Assembly: GCF_003073045.1 (NCBI RefSeq)
Contig: NC_037592.1
Coordinates: 14,378,384-14,442,383 of the forward strand
DNA length: 64,000 bases
From: Pomacea canaliculata
Lineage: Eukaryota > Mollusca > Gastropoda > Architaenioglossa > Ampullariidae
Direction: 5' to 3'
Shown here: one piece after another, positions 23,338 to 34,922 of the stretch
Position numbering within the stretch: position 1 is the stretch's first letter
How the letters are laid out: every line of letters begins with the position of its first letter
Made by a program: the position numbers and the translations under genes
The notes under the pieces: generated by a model
Database searches by the model: none
The model's input: the letters and a program-made list of their open reading frames with translations, nothing else
Told to the model about the DNA's origin: nothing

Positions 23338-23354
23338 TTTATTTTTGCAATAAA
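23338..23354. terminator. Two-strand poly(A) signal between BRSK and Caprin
   Basis: TTTATT at 23338-23343 (AATAAA on the minus strand) and AATAAA at 23349-23354 on the plus strand sit within 17 bases. On the minus strand it is the first canonical hexamer after the Caprin stop, and the sequence just beyond it is G/T-rich in that sense (gtttgtgaatgttctttg), so it probably ends Caprin. Whether BRSK transcripts reach it is unknown. Confidence 0.55.
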
Positions 23355-24170
23355 ATTCAAGCTGATAGGTTCATAGCTCATTTTAATTTCCTCTTAAGCC
23401 TTCACTTCTCTAGGTAAACAAAACTCACAAGTTTACCTTAAATAGAAACAGAAAACTTATAGGATGTACATTTTAAAAAAAAGTTTTTGTCGGAAGATGC
23501 TGTTTGTTTCAAAGTATCTTGAAATTGTACAGCAAGTCTTCTTAGGACCTGCAATTAACTTCTTTAAAAAAAAAAACTGCAATTTTTTTTTTAATTTGTT
23601 CAATTCCAAAAAGATAAAAAAAAATCAACATGAAAAATGCAGTAATGGGAAAGGAGGGAGTAATAGCACAAAAAAAAAAAAAAGATGCAATGTGGCCACC
23701 CTTGATGTTTGTCTGTTACGGGTGGCATGTAACGTTGCCTGTCGAATCTTGCCTGCACACATCTACATAGTGAGAGTTACTGCCTCCGCAGTCAAAACAG
23801 TATGTCCCACTGTTAAGTCAAGAGTTGAGAATATTTGTGTAGCCCTTGTCAGAACCGTTTTCACCTGCTCAGCTAAACAGCAAAGCACACCATCCTTTCT
23901 TTAGTAACCGTTCTGAAATGTTTTAATATAAATCAACTTTCTCTAATCTTTTATAGTCTTTCTAGCTCAGTAATACAGTAAAAAAAGGTGTAAATTTCCT
24001 CTCATTCAAAATTTACTTGACAAAGAAATAAAGCAGGGATAGCCACTATTTAAAAAAATAATAGCAGCTGCAAACAGAAATGACATAAGGCTCCACAAGA
24101 GTAGAAGAGGTGATGTTCCAAAACACACGGCCATGAAGTGGAACATAGCAGCAGCATGAACTTGTTCTTT
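23355..24170 (-). other. Caprin 3' UTR (probable)
   Basis: About 830 bases between the Caprin stop (24171-24173) and the minus-strand AATAAA at 23343-23338. It contains A-runs and T-runs on the plus strand. The plus-strand open frame 23464-23904 is Lys/Asn-rich at its start from A-runs and shows no domain. Confidence 0.6.
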
Positions 24171-26258
24171 TTACTGTGCACTAACGGGCCGATTCATGCC
24201 GCCTCGTGTGTTGCCCCCTCGTGGTGGGCCACCACTCCTTGGGGCGCCACCTCGCATGCCTGTAACAAGCAATAGTCGTGAGCTGCTGCTATCATGATCA
24301 TGAATATTACAGACTTTAAATACAAAAGCTTGATTGTACCGACACTGCTTCCAACCATTAAATGAAACATTTCAAAAATTTCTCTCTAAAATCTCATCAC
24401 TGACAGTTGTAAACTACTTACATAACCAACCACAAAAAAAGGTAAATACGTCACATACCAACTATTAAGGTATCTGACATTTTTACCAGCTGTTCTAGCA
24501 GATAACATTTCATTTTCACTCCAAATGGGCTTTGCACTATTAAAAATAGAAAATGTGCACCTACAAATTCATCTGCATGTCAGATACAGCTCAAAAGTAA
24601 TAAAAAAATGTAATGTTTATATGCATCTCCTAACATGTCATCATGCCACTACACTGATTCATCAAGACTAGTACCTGTAGCAACACGATTGTTGGCACCA
24701 CCACGCGGGAAGTTGATACCACCTGGTCCACCACGTTTCTGGTAGTTACTGGGACTAAAACCATTGTTGTTAAATCCCTGGTAGCCATCAGGTCTATAGT
24801 CGTTGCGAGGAGGGAAGCCTTGGTAGGAAGAACTTCCTAAAAAACACACACAAATTTCATCTCACTTAAAGACCTGTCGTGCCTCGCTCATACTTCATGC
24901 ACAAAAAAAAAGTATAGATAGGATACTCTGCAAGCTGTTAGCACATTCCCCTCTAAAAAATTTTCATCAACAGTGATGAATCTAGGATTTCACAGAGAAC
25001 CAATTTAACAGACAAAATAAGGCTGTTCTCTTTTCCTGATCTAATCTACAAATTACATTAACTGAGCCATGAGCATATTTTGAAACAATGCTGATGAAAT
25101 TGTAGGTTATGCAAAAGAGAAACAAAAGTAGCTACATGGTTCGAGAACTCGATACAAATGTGATTATTTAGAAGCATGGGATTATTCCAGAACATTCCCC
25201 ACCTTTTGGTACAAAGATAGCAGGAAAAATAATGTATGCCAGACATCTCTGACAGACAAAAAATTATGATGAAAGTTAACCAAACATAATCTGCCCTATT
25301 TTCTACAAGATAGAATAATCCTAAGTGTGTTTCTTCAGACTGGGTATCTAAAAATGATTAAAACGAACAAGTTCTGGGTGGATTCAGGCATGCACCATTC
25401 ACCCTTAAAAATTTAAACATCAAAAGAATTTAAATTCATTTTTAAATCTATATACATATAGTGTCACATATTAGGAAAAAAGTGTAAAATAGAAAGTTCA
25501 CCCATGACTACCAAAGTAGCAGCTGATCTAAACTATTCTTACTTTTAGCAATGATTTTATTGCAAAACCAAGAAGCACCGAAAAATCATCAGCTGAAAAC
25601 AGGTGGAAGAAACTAAATGACACAAGGCAGGAATAAAATGCCAAGTGACAATGCATGTAGTTTAAACATATTCAGGCAAAGTTACTAGTACCATGCGTCT
25701 TTTGATCTTTCTCATTTTCTTCTTATGCATCCCAGTCCCCTCTGCCACTGTAGGTCTTATACGCCCATCACTACTGTCTTTAGATCTTTCAAGTGTTTGT
25801 GTGCTTGCAGCAGTATCTTAGCACCTTCCTCCCCATGCAGACCTTTAAATTTACGCATTTTTAAGTGAAATTTTGCTCGGCTGCATCATAGATTCATCAC
25901 TGATCAATACTTAACAGGATGAGTAAGAGGCCATCATGTACCACAGGCACTGACCCCTGAGATAGTTTTAGCAGTAAGCAGTTATGCCTCTACAGCATTT
26001 ACGGTAGGTTTCTGAACATCTTGGTTTTTCAAGTTTTGCACTGTCTGGTCCACCCACCCCCACAAAAAAAGCTAAAGCTAAGCTACAAACCCCGGCCACC
26101 ACGGTTGTTGCCAGAAGAAGGTCGGTTGTTGAAGCCATTTTGCATAGCACCGCTATTATTAGCACCACGGCCACCCCGCTGACCACCACGAAAGTTGGGA
26201 GGCCCACCATTACGACCACCACGTTGGAAGCCATTATTTGGAAAACCATTTCCTGCTG
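24171..26258 (-). CDS. CAPRIN1: Caprin RGG-rich C-terminal exons
   Basis: Exons 26258-26091, 24836-24675 and 24259-24171. They encode repeated RGG/RG clusters (RGGRNGGPPNFRGGQRGGRG, NRGGRG, KRGGPGG, PRGGANN, MRGGAPRSGGPPRGGNTRGG) between Asn/Tyr/Gly-rich spacers, ending RPVSAQ. RGG boxes of this family bind RNA, are methylated on Arg and drive phase separation. The first of these exons is preceded by a triple CAG (26264-26256 region), so its acceptor may shift by 3 or 6 bases. The introns between hold no recognised element. Confidence 0.93.
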
Positions 26259-29200
26259 CTGGAACACCAAATGTAAATTTATAATCAGTACTCAAAAACA
26301 ATAACTGAACTGAAGATCATCAAAGTGAGTTATTTTTTAGGGTATGGGTGGGGAGAGAGAATTCCAACTACAGAGAAAATGCTGCCACCAAACATTTGTG
26401 GGTTCGTCCAATTCTCTCCCTACGGTACACTAAGGCATAGGAAAAGCCATCCACTTGGGGGGGGAAGCTTAGTTTCCTCACATCCATCTCCCAAAGGATT
26501 GATCTAAATTGGTTTACCTGGCTTCTTTCACAAATATTAACTGCATGGGGGTGTATGCGTGTGGAAAACCCAAATTCCTACTTTACTATCTTTATCTAAA
26601 AAAAAAAAAAAAAGAATGCCATGTTTGTCTCATTCGCAGCTAATCTTACGACAACTGCACCAGTCTATGATTTACAGTCTGGGGAGATCATGAGCCCCAA
26701 AGTGTTAGAAGTATATAAGCAATATTAGTGAAATTGTCACTGCAGTGCTCTATCCAAGCCTAATGTATACGATTTCATTATTTTTCAAGACGTTAAACTT
26801 ACCCTGACTGAAGTCCCCAGCTGCCTGTGCAAAGTTTGGTTGTGCAGAAGGGAAATCGCCGACAGTAGTTGATGGGTGGCTGCTCAGGCCCTCCTGCTGA
26901 TTCTGTGGCTGTGATGATTGGGGCTGAGGTTGTGGCTGCTGAACAGTATTTTGCTGCAGAGCCTGACCGGACATAGCTGGTACTGTGTTGGTCTGAGAAT
27001 ACATGGACTGGAATACTGGTGCACTGGCATTCATTTGAAATTTCTTCTCCTGTGGTGTGATTTGTGATCCCTCCTAGTTAAATACCACATACAGTGAAAT
27101 CTTTTATTTTAAAATTACATGCCCAATGTAGCATTTGATGTTCAAACTGATGCTTATTTTAACAAGAAAATTAGCTCTTCATAAGATTAAAATTGCATAA
27201 AGTTTAAATTCCTTGTGTATTTATGCTTGGAAAAGCAACAGTGCTCCTCACTTTAAAAACCACAAGCATAGATCTGAGTCATTCTAATCCCATTTATATC
27301 TCAGGGTCACTCAATTGCACGGTGAGCTTGCCATCCTGCCTTCTATCCACAGATGTTAAAGGACTTCCAGCAGAAAGCTACAGCCACAGATGTAATCCCA
27401 GAGTAAAGCATTTATGTTTTAGAGTATGAGGGCAAAATGGATGACATGAGACTTCCATTAAAAGATGTTTCTCAAATTCTGAAAGTAAAAATAGTGTAAT
27501 CTTTTAAAGGATATGCCTTTGTTTTTTAAATGAACAGAAGATGCAGGTCTAACAAAGCTGTTCATGTAGAGCAGTTCCTGCCTGGAATAGCTGCAGGAAT
27601 CCAGTGTTCGTTGTTTTTGTTTTAAAAGGGAGTAAGGGCTCCATAAGCTTTAAGACACTACTAAACATCTTTACATTGCAAGATCAAAGCAACCAAAACT
27701 TTAGAACTTCTTTAATGCATACAAAACTTACATCAGCTGTTTATCTACCTGTGATTGTGAAGGTGGCATGGGGATTGATGGTGGAATTTCAAACTGTGAA
27801 GGTGGCTCTCCAGCTCCGATCTGCTGGCCTATCATGCTATGACCTCTCTGCTGGTTCACCACCACTGCTGCTGCAGAACTATCTTCCACAGTTGACTGAA
27901 ACAGGGTTTCACCCATACTAGGCAAGTTCTGTGAGTGTGAGAGGTTAGCCTGCCCAAAGGCCTGGCCAGAGCCATAGTCTAGTTTAGATTGTGTCATATT
28001 TTGCTGGGAAAGAGTGAGAGCATCTTGAACATCACTGGTATGCGTGGGAGAAGGCTGCTGTTGGTCAACACTGATGGAACTGGGATCTGGAAACGATGCT
28101 GAAGGGTAGGCAGAAGGGGGTAGCATGTTGCTCTGGGGCTGGGGAACAGAAGGTGGCCTTATCATGGGCTGAGCTGCAACCACTGCAGGGTCGATGTGTG
28201 GAGCTGAAACCAAGACAAATGATTATCAGAAGCTACCTGCACTGCACAATAATGCCCATGACCATCAAAATCGTATTTCCACCTATAAACCACACACAGT
28301 GCAACTACTACTACATTGTCATTTTCAGCTATTGAAGTATAAATCTATAAAAATGGCAACTGTCTCAAAACATGTCTCTTGACAACACTCACAGTCTACT
28401 TTAAAATAACAAAATATCTTAATGGCTGACTATTTTAGCTCCTTAACGGATGTAATAATAAAAAATCCCTGAAAAAGCCAAGAGTTTTTTCACTTTTATA
28501 TATTAATTCATTTACACATAGCATGATGTATTTTGTGATATTACTCGCATTATTCGTGTGCGAAACACTTTGCAGCTGTGAAGATGTTTGCTTCTGTGGA
28601 AGCGAATTGCATAGAACGAGTATAATAAACCCTTTTAAAGAAAATTTTAAAATAATTCTGGACAGATTATTTCATGATCCACTACAGACATTCTTGAAAA
28701 TATGTATTGTTGCAGGAACTGTAAACGAGTGAAATAAATCTTATCACGGTCTAGACTCATAACTTACAGTCAACATCAATCATGGACTCCTGAAGAAAGT
28801 TGAAAGTTCCCTGAACAGCAGAGACAATTTCATCAATCGGCCGTACACGCATAGGCTGGGGCTGTGCCTGAGTGGTCTGGTATGCTGAAGATGTTGGAGT
28901 TGAAGCGAAGTAAGAAGCGGCAGGCTCTGCTGCCATACTGTTTTGCATTACCTGCAAAACAAAATGACATATTAAATTCTGGATTCATGTAAGCTTTCAA
29001 CCACAAATCAGTCTAACAGTAATAAAGCAAGTGCTTGTGTTTAACTGTGCTTACCTGTGGATGAGAGAGACGTGCATCTTCAAGTTCAGCAGCCTGGTGT
29101 ATGCCAGAAAGAGCTGGTTCTTCTTCCGGCTCTGTCACTTCATGAAATGTCTCTGAAGGGAGAGGCAAAGAACTGGGCAGTTCTTCGACAGCTTCAGTTT

Positions 29201-32200
29201 CCTCCTCTTTTTGCTCTTCCACATGTTCTAATAAATCAAACGAAATAAATTTTGGCGAGCAAGTATTAAACCTAACAAACCTCTAAATTATAACTTTTTT
29301 AATGGATGAAACTCAAGCTTGCTAAAGAAATGGTGAACTCATCAATAAGAAACATTGCAGAAACTAAATAAACACAGTATCATTCCAGCTCTTTTGAAGA
29401 AAAACCCAAGTGCAAGTCATTTTCTTTATGACCACAAAATAGGAATACATAGTATGAAATATAGCCCTTCAAACATCTAGTCTTGCCTGCTGCTCTGGGA
29501 GATTACCTACTACAAAGAAGAGCTGTGATCTATATACTGTACATTCTAGCAGCAAACATGGCCTAGGCCAATGAATGTGCGACTGCTACTTTTGAGTCCA
29601 ATGAAAAAAGCCATTATATCTGTCTGAGGGTTGATACACAGTGCATACTAACACATTTGAGAGCTGAAATAAACCCCTCGTAATGCCCATTTTGTTCCGG
29701 TCAGTTTTATTTTACAGAGAATTCCAGAATTTACTTATGTGAAACCCAAACTACCAAATGACACCAATTTCAATCATACTTCAGGCACACCACTTCCTGT
29801 TTTTTTCTGAATAAGGTGTGATTTGGAGAAAAATTATTCTTGTGGATTTTATAATGGGGTGGGGGGAGGGAGTGGGTCCAAAATAATACTGAAAATTGTT
29901 CATGAATACTTTATCCTCTATTTCCAACAATCTTCACTGAGTTCTTGATTTGGAGATACCAGGAAAACTTAAAGTTCTGCTAATGGCAACAATTCAACTG
30001 GTTATTAAACTAAAGAGACATCAAGTACAAAAAAGCCTGCTAAACTTTTCCATACAAAAATTATTATGAAAAATCTGGTTTGCAATATTTGCAGTACAGA
30101 AAAAGAGTGTGATGAAGTCAACAGAACTTTACCTTCTTCTGTTTGCTCTGCAGCGCGGGCACGTTCAAAGTAACCACAATCATTAATGAGCACAATCAGC
30201 TCTCGCAGTTCCTTGTAAGTAGATCCCACTGCTGGTCGATCTCGAGCTTCAAGCAAACTGATAATGTGCTCAGAAGCTGAGCTCAAAGCAGCATTGAAAT
30301 CTGTGGAAGATTCCCTGGAAGGACTGATCAGCTGATAAAGCTCGTCAAGCTGGGACAGATTGTCTTCTGTCAGCACCTGTGCAAAATATTTTTATGCTAA
30401 TTCAGTTATAAACAACTGACCTGACAATTGCCCCTCTAGAAAAACACTGACCCCAGCATGTTTAGAACTGGATTAGGTCTCTTTTACTTGTGCATAACAG
30501 TCAAGCAAAAACAATTTATTTATTCCTTGACTGGTGATCTACAGAAGGAGGGTGGGGTGGAAGAGATGCATGAATGACCTGCAAAACAACTATACATGAT
30601 AATCTAAGAAAAGTTAAAGGCAATCACAGAAAAGTCTTTAGATACAAGTAACCAAATATGAAGAACAAAATTAATCAACTGACAATGTGCAAGTACATCC
30701 CTTATGCTATGAAACTGTACTCAAATTTAGGAACACTAACTTACCACAGCACCAAATTTTCCAGTTTTGAAATGCTCCCGCACTTTTTCGGAGCCAAGGC
30801 AATCAAGAGTTGTTTGGACCTGAAGAACTTCTGTTATACGACGGAGCTCACTAGCGGTCCTCTCTTGCTTCTCTCGTTTGGCCTGCTTCTTCTGCAGCTT
30901 TTCTGCCTTTTATCAGGAAGCACAGTCCAATTACTTTTGACAATTTAAACTTTTGTGTGCATAATAATTTGCCAAATGGACCAAGATTTACCTTATTTAA
31001 GCAGTTTTATATGATGCAAATAAAAAATGCAATTTATATTTATGAAGTATTGTTTCATCTAAACCATCATTGTTTCATCAAAATTTAAAAACATCTTTAA
31101 GTTAATTTGTAAAAAAAAACAAAAACAACTTAATAATTATACGTAAAATGGCTGTAAATATTTGCTGATATTAAATAACAAATATCATAAAAGTGTTCTC
31201 CCCAAAATCTGTAAGCATAAAGCTTTTCTATTTCAGTGACTTCTTCCTTCAGACAAAACATTATTTTTACACTTACATCAGCAGCTATGCCATTCATTTG
31301 CTTTTGGAGTTCCTTTGCAAATTCCAAGTTGGTAGATACTTCCTCAAAATGTTGGATAGCATCCTAAAACAATCATTCAAGCTCATTTAAAATATCTTCT
31401 TCCTTGTTTGCAGCCGTTTGTATATACAATAGGTGATGATAGTTTTGGCTATTGTTTCACTGAATGGGATTAAGGTCTCAAAAGTTAGCACGCAAAAAAG
31501 TAAATAAATAATTGGCAAACACCAAAGTGGCAGAGAATTAATAATAATAATAATCATAAAAAAATATCAAGAGTATGAAGTTCATTTAAATCTACGTCGA
31601 GAAAAAGATTTAATTTAATTGTGCACACATGCATTCACTCAAATGAATCCCCACAATTTCTCACCTGCTGCTCTTTCTCCAGTACAGCACCAGAGGCAGC
31701 TTTTGTGCGGATAGCATCTAGCTTGGCCTGGAATATGGAAATATTTTACAGGTATTCCTATAGCTTGGACAACTGGACACATTTCATCGTTAATACATGA
31801 CTGCAATAGTGAAACTGCATACTTTGACTTGCTCTCCTACTGTCTATTCTGCATGCTTACTATTAAAATGCTGTTCAAATTATCACTTTATTTACACAAT
31901 AACAATTTTGCTGCACCTGAAAATTTTCTCTTCAACTCAATGTATGTGAAAAAATAAATTTTACATTAACTGTACTCATAAATAAAACATTCTGATTTAC
32001 CCATTTCAGAAAAAACATCAACTTCAAAAAATCTATCAACTGTTGAAGTGCTCCTGTAAAACTTGTGATGTGGAGATGCTACCTTTATAGTAGTTGTTCA
32101 TCTGTCAGGTTTGAAAGATTTTAGTCAGGAACAGTAAAGACAGATAAAAGGATGGGGATAAAGGATGGAAAAAAATTTAGCTTGATAACAAATAAAAAAT

Positions 32201-33095
32201 GCACACACTGCTAATTTGAAAGATTAGGTGCACCATGGCATTTAATGATACATGTGCATTTCCCTATTTAAAAAAACAGTGTAAAAAGACAACTAGTCAG
32301 TCTTGAAAAATGTACTCACCAAAATACTTCAAAAACTATTTTGCTATTAAGTTTATTTAAAAGGTTATATGTATCTAATAACCTAAATATCCAAGCGCAA
32401 TTTGAAAAAAAGAAATAAACAGTCACGGGAATGATTCTAAACAACTGATATGTGACGCTTTTGTTTCTGATGCTACTAAGAAGCATTTGAATGAAAGCGT
32501 TCCATTATCTAAGAGAAGATAATTCTACAGAAGACAACGAAAAGTACTACTAGCTAGTAAAGCTTTTTTTTTTGTTGTTCATACTAAATCTCTTTTAATC
32601 TGTACAGCTTTATAGCACTGTAACGACTTTACTCATTACTTCAAGCAATAAAATACAGACTTATTGTTATCTGAATTTTTTCTTCACTGCTAGTGATGTA
32701 CAGTCAAAAGCTAGAAAGACCATGTGAAGGACGCCATCTTGGTTATAAATCTGGACACAGTATTATTAATAAAATTGGCACATTATTTTTTCTAGATTTC
32801 GAGCGAAACTTATTACAACTGTCTCTCAATGGATATCTTCCTTTTTCTCAAAAGAATAAAACTAGTAAAAGACACTGTGTCTAACCTGACTTTAATAATT
32901 TGCAGCTCGGTAAAATACTACTGACATGCTAGTGAAATTTTACGCACTTTCGCTTCTCTCAAAAGAACGAATTTTATTTACCTTTCTTTTATCCAAATTC
33001 CTGACCTTCTTGTCAAGCATGACAAGAGCTAGTTTCAAAGGATCTTGTGCCTCCAAAGAGGTCTTTTGCTCGACTTTGTTAGATGCGGCAGGCAT
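24171..33095 (-). CDS. CAPRIN1: Caprin-family cytoplasmic RNA-binding protein, complete, 12 exons
   Basis: Caprins bind mRNA and, with G3BP, act in ribonucleoprotein granules, mRNA transport and translational control. Exons in transcript order: 33095-32982, 31727-31665, 31363-31277, 30906-30745, 30376-30133, 29227-29055, 28951-28768, 28203-27749, 27073-26803, 26258-26091, 24836-24675, 24259-24171. They sum to 2172 nt, 723 residues plus TAA, with every phase matching; vertebrate CAPRIN1 is close to this length. Parts seen: VMLDKKVRNLDKRK and KLDAIR (HR1-like start, residues 25-65), EVSTNLEFAKELQKQM, basic coil and DELYQLISPSRE fold (about 60-225), acidic stretch (about 224-260), G3BP-type motif (about 330-355), Gln/Pro-rich middle, FQMNASAPVFQSMYSQ, and an RGG-rich end (about 585-723). 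Start ATG 33095-33093 opens the first coding exon. CAPRIN1 versus CAPRIN2 predates the vertebrate split; no C1q domain is present. Confidence 0.96.
26803..27073 (-). CDS. CAPRIN1: Caprin exon: FQMNASAPVFQSMYSQ and Gln-rich tract
   Basis: It starts in phase 0 after acceptor taactag and reads EGSQITPQEKKFQMNASAP, VFQSMYSQ, then a Gln/Pro tract (QQPQPQPQSSQPQNQQ). The FxMNAxxPxFQSM block is shared by caprins. The donor is GTAAGT with a split Gly codon. Confidence 0.92.
27749..28203 (-). CDS. CAPRIN1: Caprin exon: second half of G3BP-type motif and Pro/Gln-rich region
   Basis: It completes a Ser codon and opens with PHIDPAVVAAQPM, the counterpart of the vertebrate LDPAIVSAQPM stretch. About 140 low-complexity residues follow, rich in Ser, Pro and Gln, ending PPSQSQ. 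The acceptor is ggtttcag and the donor GTAGAT. Confidence 0.93.
28768..28951 (-). CDS. CAPRIN1: Caprin exon: first half of G3BP-type motif
   Basis: It reads VMQNSMAAEPAASYF, IDEIVSAVQGTFNFLQES and MIDVD. The TFNFLQESMIDVD block matches the vertebrate CAPRIN1 YNFIQDSMLDF core that binds the NTF2-like domain of G3BP. The binding motif is split by an intron between this exon and the one at 28203. Confidence 0.93.
29055..29227 (-). CDS. CAPRIN1: Caprin acidic exon
   Basis: A Glu-rich segment (HVEEQKEEETEAVEELPSSL, then VTEPEEEPALSG) ending DARLSHPQ. Caprins carry an acidic linker at this position between the folded N-terminal half and the G3BP-type motif. Phase 1 in, phase 0 out. Confidence 0.92.
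30133..31727 (-). CDS. CAPRIN1: Caprin conserved N-terminal helical region, four exons
   Basis: Exons 31727-31665, 31363-31277, 30906-30745 and 30376-30133, joined mostly in phase 0. They encode AKLDAIRTKAASGAVLEKEQ, DAIQHFEEVSTNLEFAKELQ, a basic coil KLQKKQAKREKQERTASELR, VLQVQTTLDCLGSEKVREHF and LSQLDELYQLISPSRESSTD with STYKELRELIVLINDCGYF. This is the HR1-like homology region that dimerises in CAPRIN1. The acceptor at 30906 was set so that AEKLQKK joins in phase 0. Confidence 0.94.
31728..32981 (-). other. First coding intron of Caprin
   Basis: AT-rich, from donor GTAAAT to acceptor attccag. No element or exon is recognised. A (AAT)n patch near 31541-31558 belongs to the neighbouring intron. 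Confidence 0.6.
32982..33095 (-). CDS. CAPRIN1: Caprin first coding exon
   Basis: It reads MPAASNKVEQKTSLEAQDPL then KLALVMLDKKVRNLDKRK, 38 codons, phase 0 at donor GTAAAT. The VxDKKxRNLxKxK block is the conserved start of the caprin homology region, so this ATG or one very close to it is the start. Confidence 0.94.
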
Positions 33096-33690
33096 CATTC
33101 ACACAGGCAACCTCATAGGACTATAAGAAAGAATTTCACGTGCTGAGATCCGGGAATGCAATCGGTTACCCCATTCTGTTTGATAAATCGGGAAAGCGTA
33201 GATATTATTGCATTTTTAAGTAACATTAATTTAGGATTATATCTTTAAGAATTACTGCTATAGTAGGAGTTAAAAAATAAACGAAGTTAACTTTTGAACT
33301 TTTTTCTAGAGTACGAAAATATTTTCACCAAATCTTCCAAGGGAGATAATGTATGACATGTTTCTGAACATATTCCGTGCATTTTACCTTTTTATGTTAT
33401 TATTCACATGGGTGTGCAATACCTGTTGTGTGCTTGATATCTGGAGAACGGGGTGAAAGGAATAAAGGTGTCTGAACGTGCGTACACGCGTCTGTATGAG
33501 GGTAGGGTAAAGGGGATTGCGTCCCTGTTTCCTTTTTAATTCTGCGTATTTTTAGAGGCAGATAACACAAACAATTGCGTTCTTGTACTGTCCAGAATCT
33601 TCTCCTCTTGTTTTTGGAAAATAGTAAAGTTTCAAGGTTAAAAAACCCATGAAGTTTTTCTGTTGTTAGGGGCGATAAAAAAATATAGAG
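33096..33690. other. Upstream flank of Caprin
   Basis: Likely 5' UTR and promoter of Caprin (minus). No TATA box or other element can be called with confidence. The open frames in 33400-33851 are not conserved and the last overlaps a transposon arm. Confidence 0.4.
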
Positions 33691-34484
33691 ACCGGTCACT
33701 TTGTCCCACACCAAAAGTCAATTCGTCCCAAAACAGAAAAGTCAAATCGCCCCAAGCCCAAAAAAGCAATCGATCATCGATGAAAAAATTAGCTATATTA
33801 ACGTCAGATATTACCAAAAGAGACATTCGTTGTTCGAACTATAATAATTAATGACTGTCAAAACAAAGTCTAAACTAAATAGACAGCCAGCATTTATAGT
33901 GACCAGAGTACACCCGGCCTGCATGGCTTTTTCACAAACAAGTTTTACAACTGACGACGTACAGTGGTGTCAGCGCATATCGTCTGTAGTATATGTCTGC
34001 TTCGAGCTATAAATGTCTACCCGATCAGCGAAGTCTTTGCATATAATATTAATAAGAAAAAATAGGCAAAACACAAGTTCACACTAAAATTAATTATGAC
34101 AATCTTCAAAAAGATAATCTAGATAGAAAAATCACGTGGCTAATGTTATAACTAATAATTATAATTATAGCATAGCTAATATGGCTCTGTTTAAGTCAGT
34201 GAGCTTACGTATCTATAGTTCGAACAACGTGTCTCTTTTGGTAACATATATGACGTTAATAGCGCTACTTTTTTTTTTTTCATCGGTGATCGATTGACTT
34301 TGGGACGATTTGACTTTTAATTTCTGTCTCATTATTTTAGATACAGAAGATATATACTACACTTGACCTTTTATATGTCCATTTATGTAAATTAAATGAG
34401 GAAGACGAAGTTCATTTTGTTTTATGTTGCGAAGCCCGACACCATTTTAGAATAAGATGCATGCATACAAAAAAATGGTATAGC

Positions 34485-34713
34485 TAAGGTGACCAGACGT
34501 TTCGGGGGCGAAAGCGGGACACTTGCCGATGATGGTGTCGTCACCGTCAAAGAACGCCGAAAAAAGTGATTTTTAAAGACAACCGGCACATTTGATGGAC
34601 TTGCCAGAAAGCCAGAAAGCCAGAAAGCGGGACATCCGATGAGCAGGCGGGACACGATCGGGTCAAAAGCGGGACTGTCCCGCCTAATGCGGGACGTCTG
34701 CATGGTCACTTTA
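34485..34713. mobile_element. MITE with taaggtgacca-type ends
   Basis: The left end taaggtgaccagacgt and the reverse complement of the right end taaagtgaccatgcagacgt form imperfect terminal inverted repeats. The hexamer tatagc lies just outside at 34479-34484 and 34715-34720. Inside are several gcgggac/gtcccgc blocks and three tandem gccagaaa units (34603-34626). It sits inside the LINE fragment. Confidence 0.7.
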
Positions 34714-34753
34714 CTATAGCCCAAATAAATTTAAAATGAGTTTGCTACTATAG

Positions 34754-34922
34754 CAGCGGTTCTCAACCTTTTACTTGTGACGCCCCCCTGACGAACAAAT
34801 TAAGGTACGTCCGCGCACCCCCCTTAGCCAGCAATGTAAGCTAATTTCACTAATACTGGTATAAGAAACTAAAAAAATTACCACCTTCGCGCTCCCCTTG
34901 TAACACAGGTTGAGAACCGCTG
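34754..34922. mobile_element. hAT-type MITE, 169 bp, with perfect 8-bp target duplication
   Basis: Terminal inverted repeats cagcggttctcaacct and its complement aggttgagaaccgctg; the 8-bp duplication tactatag lies at 34746-34753 and 34923-34930. Both the 8-bp duplication and the CAG(C/G)GGTTCTCAA ends are typical of hAT elements. No coding capacity. Confidence 0.92.

Noticed and set aside
23464..23904. 146-codon open frame opposite the Caprin 3' UTR
   Set aside because: Lys/Asn/Phe runs derive from A- and T-runs; no domain.
30005..30132. Extension of the Caprin open frame past 30133
   Set aside because: A GTAAAG donor and the downstream exon phase show that it is intron.
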